Assembly (NCBI GenBank): GCA_001414485.1
Contig: LLEY01000066.1
Coordinates: 1 to 64,000 of the forward strand
Length of the DNA: 64,000 nt
Direction of reading: 5' to 3'
From: Calycina herbarum
Taxonomy: Eukaryota; Ascomycota; Leotiomycetes; Helotiales; Pezizellaceae
Of the stretch, positions 58,360 to 64,000 are shown in pieces. The stretch's first letter is position 1. Every line of letters begins with the position of its first letter. The notes under the pieces are model-generated. The model was not told the origin of the DNA, did no database searches, and saw nothing but the letters and a program-made list of their open reading frames with translations. The translations under genes and the position numbers were made by a program.

Positions 58360-60749
58360 ATGATGCCTTTGTTGTACGTTCCTTGATATCTGATTTTCTT
58401 CGTGGATTTGAGGGAATGAGATGGATCATGGTCTGGGGGGTCTATTCACTTATAAGGAAAGGGTCTCCTGTGATCTGGGGTTTTCATATCATGTTTTCAC
58501 ATCACTGGCACTATTAGGGAATCATAGGAAAGGGGAGGCAGGCGTTCTGCTTTATTGTGCTAAGATACCCAGCAAGTCATACAGGCAGATCATCTGCAAA
58601 ACCAAGGGAAAGTTGATCAATTTAAGGAATTAATGATTTTCAAATTCGGCAAATGCTTCATTCTTCATTATGATATATGTGACGAGGAAACAACATAAAA
58701 TCTCATCTTTCTGGCAACCAGTGCCCATATCATTTCATTTCAAAGAGATGCATATACGAAGACAAGTCACATCCGGAGCTCATTGTGTTGCTATTTATAG
58801 GTTACCTACAATTTCTAAGGCTACAAATTGTTAGATATACCCTGACTGTTCATTAGTAGATCACCTACGAATAGCACAATTTCTAAAGAGCATAGAGCTA
58901 TTTGTAGGTTACTTACAAATTGTTAGAAATACCCTAACTACCAGTAGCCTACCCACGAATAGCCCTATTTCCCGGTAAGCAATGTTATCTGTAGGTCACC
59001 TACCGATAGTAAGAATTTTCTCAACAATTAGCAGGTTACCTACCAATCCCACGACTTCCAACAAGCAATGCGATTCCCAAGTACCTATAAACAGCAGCGC
59101 ACCAACACCCTCCCATCTCATCCCTCCACTCTCAATATACACATAACAGACTCTTCCACTTCAGCCCTCCCCTGCGACGTTTCCACTCCTCCACTGCTCC
59201 AACAATGAACAAGAATAAAAATTTGTACAGCTAGGTAGTGAGATAGATAAGATAGACAAACATGAGAATGAAAAACCCACACCCTCGTCAATCAATCCCA
59301 ACTCATACTTCCCCACCAACCAACCAACCCACTTACTTCTCAAACCACAAAGATCCAGCTAGTACCAGGACCCAAAGGCTTCCACGCCCCACGAATTCTC
59401 CCCACGAAACGGAAAAAAAGCCCACGCTTACTTGGTCTATCCCTTCGAATCCTCTTATCCGCATCCCTAATTTTCAATATCCAACTGCCATTTCCCATCT
59501 CCCATCTCCCATCATCAACACAAGACACTAAACCGCAACAAGAAGACAGTTCCCTATCTCTCAAGAATTCTCAATACCAAGCTTACCAAGTAAATTCAGC
59601 TTCTGAGCAAAAGGCTCACATCATACATACATATATCTTGGTATCTTATCACCGGCAATCATATTGCTAAGACCATACGATACTAACACTCGAATACTGT
59701 AGCTTATACTCAGTTCATCACGTAAGACGGTAATTACCACTCTCAACCTCTCCGTTATCCATCCCGCTCATTCTCACGTCACACACGCAATCACAAGCAA
59801 AGATCACACGAAAAAGGTATTTTTGTATTCCAAGGTCGCCGCTCACCCCAATCGAGCTACCCAAGGTAGGAAACCATGATAAAGCGGACAGTAAATCAAA
59901 ATTACGGAAGCAAAATCAAGGCACGCGAAAGAAGGGATCAAATTCAATGTGTTGATGTATTTCGAGTCACCGCTTACCCAACAAGGCAGCGAACGACAGC
60001 AAGAGGATGTATGTAGCTAAACTACGGGGTGTGACGCGACGACACAAGTACGAAGAAGCCCCCATATCCCTCCATCCCAACCCATCCAGCAAAAGAATCC
60101 CAAGCCAAGGCCAACAACAAGACAACCACGTAGGAAAAGAATCAATCGCAAAGTGAGGTATCATAGGGCAGCATTTAAATGCCAGCAAACGCGCGAGCAA
60201 GTTGAGCAACAAAACCAGAGAGAACAAGGAAAAAAAGAAGCCAAAGCAGTCAGAGAATAAAACAGTACTGTTATGGATGCTAGCGAAGAAAGAAAAACCG
60301 CCCCAGTGCAAAAACGAACAAGTAGTCGAAAGGAGGAAAAGTGACAGCTGCAAAGGAAAGCAAAAATAGTCCCTAAACAGATGTAGTAAGGAAAAGAAAA
60401 CCCTCGTGTCCGAATATCCATATCCATCCTTATGCTTCAGCAACCCTCGCATTCTGCGAAGTTTCACCGCGTGTCAAACTGCAAAAAAGCACAACGCCAA
60501 TACCCATCCCTTGTTCAAGAACCCCCCCCAAACTGCCTCCAAAATGCACGCATGATTACTCCCCCTCGAAAAAGGAAAACTCAAAATCAAAACCCAATAT
60601 CAAGGAGAATTAAAATAAATAGGTGTGAAGGCAGAGAATGCTGTCTGCTGTGTGCGGTGATGCGATGTGAGAACATTGGGAACTTTCTGGTTGACAGAAA
60701 ACTGGTCATATATGGCAACTACATGACTCCCAGGAGACTGAGAAGGCGG
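58360..60749. other. Convergent intergenic region with palindromic repeats
   Basis: These 2.4 kb lie between the stops of npr3 (+) and the bHLH gene (-). They hold the GTAGGT/ACCTAC repeats (58791-59050) and CA-rich low-complexity DNA around 59250-59560. The 166-codon minus frame at 59967-60467 is Phe/Leu-rich and is a shadow of A-rich DNA, most likely the bHLH gene's long 3' UTR. Confidence 0.5.
58791..59050. repeat. Tandem GTAGGT-ACCTAC palindromic repeats, about 5-6 copies
   Basis: Palindromes include TATAGGTTACCTACAATTTC (58796), GTAGATCACCTACGAATAGC (58856), TGTAGGTTACTTACAAATTG (58903), a decayed copy near 58945, TGTAGGTCACCTACCGATAG (58990) and GCAGGTTACCTACCAATCCC (59031). They are spaced about 40-60 bp apart. 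The same family occurs once more, as two copies, at 13261-13356. Confidence 0.7.
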
Positions 60750-62453
60750 TCATTGAGTGAGATCCATTCCGTACTCATCCTCTTCTTTGAAGCTGATTGA
60801 GCCGGGTCCGCTTCCACCGCTGTTATGGCCGCTCCAATATTGACCTGCTCCGCCCATACCAGCTTGTCCAGCATCACCACTGCTGTGATTCTCTGGGCTT
60901 AACGAAGTATCGTTAAGACCGGAAGTTGGGCTTCCAACTGGATCACCCTTGACATCAGTATGCTTAGGAACTCTTAGGCCACTTCCAGGCGCCCTTGAAT
61001 AATGGAATTTAGATCCATCATTCTTCACCATAGCATCCAAGAGTTCCGTGCGCATACGTAACTCGTCCTCGGTTTCTTGGAATGGTGGAGTTCCTCCTAG
61101 CTCTTGGATGATGTTGTTGAGTTCATCTTGCTGTTGCATCTTCACGTGAAGCATCCACATCAGATCGCGAGTCCAGCTCACAGCGCCATTGAGAATATCA
61201 CCCTTGTTTGGTCCTTTGTCCTTGTCTTCAATTGGGATGCCGGTCGTGATGTTGCCTGCAGTAGCTCGTCGTGCACCAGGTCCGGCGAGTCCAGAGGTGG
61301 CTTGCGGAGGGCTCATGCCGCTTGGAGGATGAGATAAGCCAGCTAGTGTAGGCGACAAAGGAGAGTTGTTTTGAAGAGCCTTGCGAACTTTCTCATCTTC
61401 AAGGCGATGAAGTGGAACGAGGTGACTAAGCTCCTGAATTCGTTCGTTGATATTGTCTCGTCTCCGTCGCTCGACAAGATTGTGGGACTCCCTTCGTCTT
61501 CTTCGCTTCATCTCCTGAGACTGTAAAGCGGGAGCACCACCTGTTTGGTGGCCGTTGTTGAGTTTCGTTGGCATTGAAGCGCCTTTGAGGATATCAGAGA
61601 TTTGAGGATTTGGGTGAACACCTGAGATTGGCGAGGAAAATTCGGAACCAGGGAATGAGGCAAGACTACTAGGAGTTTGATCCCACTGGCTTGACAATGA
61701 TTTCTGATGGCGATGCGTTCGGATAGGTGTTGGGTAGCTTGAGTTCTCATTAAGAGACATTGCAGCTGCTTTACCAACAACACCTTTGGTGCTAGACGTC
61801 CTCCTCATTCCTCGCATTTGAGGTCGCCTTGGGTCCACCGCGCCATTCTGCATATCTGATCCGGTAATAGGCGAACTATATCCACCCGGTGACGACATGG
61901 GATTGTTGAAGTTCTGGCCCTGTTGTATCTGATGCATATATTGGGCGTTATTGAATGTGTGTTGAACGAAGGGACTTTGAATTGGGTCGCCTTCTGGTGT
62001 ATTTGAGTATCCGTTCATGTTGGGGTTGACAGACAATGCAGCGGTGCCGTTATGGCCTTGGTACATATTCGGAAACGAGTCAAAATTATCAACGTTGTAA
62101 TCTTGTCCATTGCCATGTATGCCACCTTGGTTTGAGCGTGATTCGGTTATTGGTGAAGCGATATCAAGGAGCTCGTCATCACCGAACTTTGCGAAACCAG
62201 CGCTCGCATTCTGAGCACCTTGTGAGCCGAAATTGTTCTGGAACGATGAGCCATATTGGTTATTTGGGATCGCCATTCCGTTGCTTGACATGGTGAGATC
62301 GTTGGGATTAATGCTTCCGCTATGCGAACCGAACTGATTGAATTGCTGGAAGCCTTGCTGATTGCTCCCCATGTATCTTGGATTGTGAGACGAGAAGAAG
62401 TGGTCCTCTGGCTCGTCTTTGATGAATGGGCTAGACGCACCCGTGCCAGCCAT
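60750..62453 (-). CDS. bHLH transcription factor with extended loop, single exon, 567 aa
   Basis: The basic region and helix 1 (KRRRRRESHNLVERRRRDNI, then NERIQELSHLVPLHRLEDEK) lie near residues 314-355; the H-E-R pattern (ESHNLVERRRRD) predicts binding to an E-box CANNTG. Helix 2 (KGDILNGAVSWTRDLMWMLH) does not come until about residue 414, so the loop is about 60 residues and Pro/Ser/Gly-rich, a habit of several fungal bHLH proteins. A leucine-rich coil follows (QQQDELNNIIQELGG). The N-terminal 300 residues are Asn/Gln/Gly/Ser-rich and likely regulatory. An acidic C-terminal end (SISFKEEDEYGMDLTQ) may be an activation tail. It acts as a nuclear dimer by family. The exact orthologue (for example of PalcA-named or SclR proteins) cannot be fixed by eye. 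Confidence 0.88.
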   Translation of the reverse strand: MAGTGASSPFIKDEPEDHFFSSHNPRYMGSNQQGFQQFNQFGSHSGSINPNDLTMSSNGMAIPNNQYGSSFQNNFGSQGAQNASAGFAKFGDDELLDIASPITESRSNQGGIHGNGQDYNVDNFDSFPNMYQGHNGTAALSVNPNMNGYSNTPEGDPIQSPFVQHTFNNAQYMHQIQQGQNFNNPMSSPGGYSSPITGSDMQNGAVDPRRPQMRGMRRTSSTKGVVGKAAAMSLNENSSYPTPIRTHRHQKSLSSQWDQTPSSLASFPGSEFSSPISGVHPNPQISDILKGASMPTKLNNGHQTGGAPALQSQEMKRRRRRESHNLVERRRRDNINERIQELSHLVPLHRLEDEKVRKALQNNSPLSPTLAGLSHPPSGMSPPQATSGLAGPGARRATAGNITTGIPIEDKDKGPNKGDILNGAVSWTRDLMWMLHVKMQQQDELNNIIQELGGTPPFQETEDELRMRTELLDAMVKNDGSKFHYSRAPGSGLRVPKHTDVKGDPVGSPTSGLNDTSLSPENHSSGDAGQAGMGGAGQYWSGHNSGGSGPGSISFKEEDEYGMDLTQ

Positions 62454-63908
62454 AGTGATTCGTTGACCAAAGCGTAGGTGTATTGGTTTCCAGGTCGAGA
62501 AAGGTAGAGGTTATAAAGGTTTGTTCGCAATTATTGTAATGATTGTTGAAATCTAGGTGTGACAAACATTAGCTAGTGCGCAAGAAGAAAAGAGGCAAAA
62601 GCAAGTTCAGCTAAAAGCAAGCATGATGAAATCGCGATTCGGCGGTGAAAGTGCGCCGAACTAGCCTTGGGATAACGACAATGTCATGGAAGGGAGTCTG
62701 CGTCGCTCATGCCCAGACAATAACTACGAATATTTCCAGTGCGGGGTCTATGCGGGCATGTACTTGATACCGAAGAGATGTGGTACTTACTTGCGCCGGA
62801 ATTGTCCCTTGGTTACGGTCGTAGGCTTATCTACCCACCGTTGTGCAAAGGATCGGGTTTTTGCGAAATAAGTGATTTCTGTCGGAAGGTGGTTATGCCA
62901 CGATGGTATAGTAGTATCGGAGTACGAAGTGAGTGCCCGCGGAGTCCTTCAATTGATCAGACAGTAGATCGTAGTCGCCACAGTATTGGTTGTTGTCGCT
63001 GGATGGTACGATGGGTCGAGATGCAGGATTCGGCAGAAAGGGGGTCGAATTTGTACCTGCTATTGAAGAGGCTTAGAGGGATGTGTTGTGAATAACCCAC
63101 GATGGTGAATGTTGCAGCAGCCTTAGATAGGCGGTCGAGTAACGGTGAGGGAGGGTGGTGTTCGCGGGTTGGTTCGGCTTGTCGTGGCCGAAGGGTTGCA
63201 CAAGAATTAGAAAGTGCGGGAGAGTGGAGAATGGAGAATGGAGAATGTTGGAGTGAAGGAGCGATCACTTTGGAGGGGATCTGGTGGTAGAGTTGCTGTT
63301 GGGTGAAGGGAAGCAGTGCAGTGACAATGCGTGGGATGAGGATTGTCGGAGGTTTGGATGTGATGTGTGGGTAGTGGAGAGGATGACGGTGCGGTGTAAA
63401 GAAATTCTGGGGTACCGCGCTCGGCCTTGTCGGGGGAGAGTTCGGTGATGAATTCCGTAGGCGGAAGGGTAGGGCTTCTAGGAGTGCACTCTGAATTGTT
63501 GGTATGTCCAGATGGAGAACCAGATGGATAAGATAGGATAGGACAGGATAGGATAGGTGGGAATGCGCGCCAGGGTGGCCGTGGGTTTACTGGTGGGTGT
63601 TTGGGTGGTGTGTGAATAGCTAAGGCGCGCTAATCGAGGCAAGCCTCTGAATCGTTCGCTCGCTTGGAGGAACAAGCACGAGTAACTCGATCACGGAGGC
63701 GACGGAGCTTCAAGACTTCTTCGGTTCGACTTCTGCTCCCACTCACGGATGCTCCCTCCGGTGCAGTGTGAATAACAATCCTCGGCCTGGCGGGACAATA
63801 GCCAAGGCAATGCAAGGCAGGTTTGTCCTTGCGTCGGCGGCCTTTCAAAGGGTGGAACACCACAATCACTGACTTCCGAATTTAGGGGTCCTTGGTGACA
63901 GCTTCACA
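62454..63908. other. Divergent upstream region of the bHLH gene
   Basis: This 1.45-kb stretch includes a GAGAATGGAGAATG triplicate near 63226-63247 and a GGATA repeat (GATAGGATAGGACAGGATAG) near 63533-63553. No gene was recognised; the minus frame at 63630-63869 has no known domain. Confidence 0.5.
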
Positions 63909-64000
63909 ATGGCCTCGCAAAAGGAGAAGAATGGAAGAGTCGCCCGGTGAGATTTCTCGGTCCGTGGTATGTCGTGTTATCTTGTACGGCACCCTACACG
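63909..64000 (+). CDS. Possible first exon of a gene cut by the right edge
   Basis: CACAATGGCC at 63909 is a strong fungal start context. The frame reads MASQKEKNGRVAR and then meets GTGAGA at 63948, a possible intron donor; without splicing it stops at once. The rest would lie beyond the window. Family unknown. The call rests only on start context plus donor. Confidence 0.3.

Noticed and set aside
59967..60467. 166-codon Phe/Leu-rich minus frame
   Set aside because: Reads A-rich DNA of the bHLH 3' flank; hydrophobicity follows from T-rich codons, not from a transporter pattern.
63630..63869. 79-codon minus frame near the right edge
   Set aside because: No domain; overlaps a region expected to be promoter of the edge gene.

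Overview
The window looks like nuclear DNA of a filamentous ascomycete. The coding genes carry short introns (about 46-150 bp, GT...AG, with CTAAC-like branch points). The proteins are typically fungal: a FlbC-type conidiation regulator, DUF3824, Dbp9, Cox19, Npr3 and Emp24. One transposon shows C-to-T decay of the RIP (repeat-induced point mutation) kind. A Leotiomycete (Helotiales) is my best guess, but that is inference. I saw no bacterial-style operon, tRNA, rRNA or CRISPR array.

Layout. 0-12.5 kb is gene-dense: a PhoD-like phosphatase (-), then Emp24 (-) and Arf1 (+) as a divergent pair of vesicle-traffic genes, a Ure2-type glutathione transferase (-), a multi-exon membrane protein gene that looks disabled (-), and a NAPE-PLD/Fmp30-like metallo-beta-lactamase (+). 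12.5-17.3 kb is repeat-rich. It holds a 120-bp direct repeat, palindromic GTAGGT/ACCTAC repeats, and a 2.6-kb RIP-decayed transposon with ~52-bp terminal inverted repeats and a retroviral-type integrase. 17.3-31.2 kb holds a 1531-aa coiled-coil protein of unknown function (-), the DEAD-box ribosome-biogenesis helicase Dbp9 (-), a CCDC47/DUF1682 ER membrane protein (-), and divergently a 600-aa protein with a basic N-terminal region fused to an omega-like GST domain (+).

31.2-48.4 kb is gene-poor. Its only clear gene is a single-exon C2H2 regulator of FlbC type at 39.0-40.0 kb. The non-coding flanks carry about a dozen copies of a paired CTGTCGAA motif, in reverse orientation upstream of the gene and forward orientation downstream, often about 0.65 kb apart. 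I know no described element that matches, and this is the most unusual signal in the window.

48.4-64 kb returns to genes: a DUF3824 Gly/RS-rich protein (+), a GFA/CENP-V family protein (-) divergent from Cox19 (+), Npr3 of the SEACIT/GATOR1 complex (+), a second set of the GTAGGT/ACCTAC repeats, a bHLH transcription factor (-), and possibly the first exon of a gene that leaves the window at the right edge.

Exon borders were worked out by hand from splice signals and reading frame. For every protein gene called as a CDS the summed exon length is a multiple of three. UTR limits, branch points and family names have not been checked by database search.
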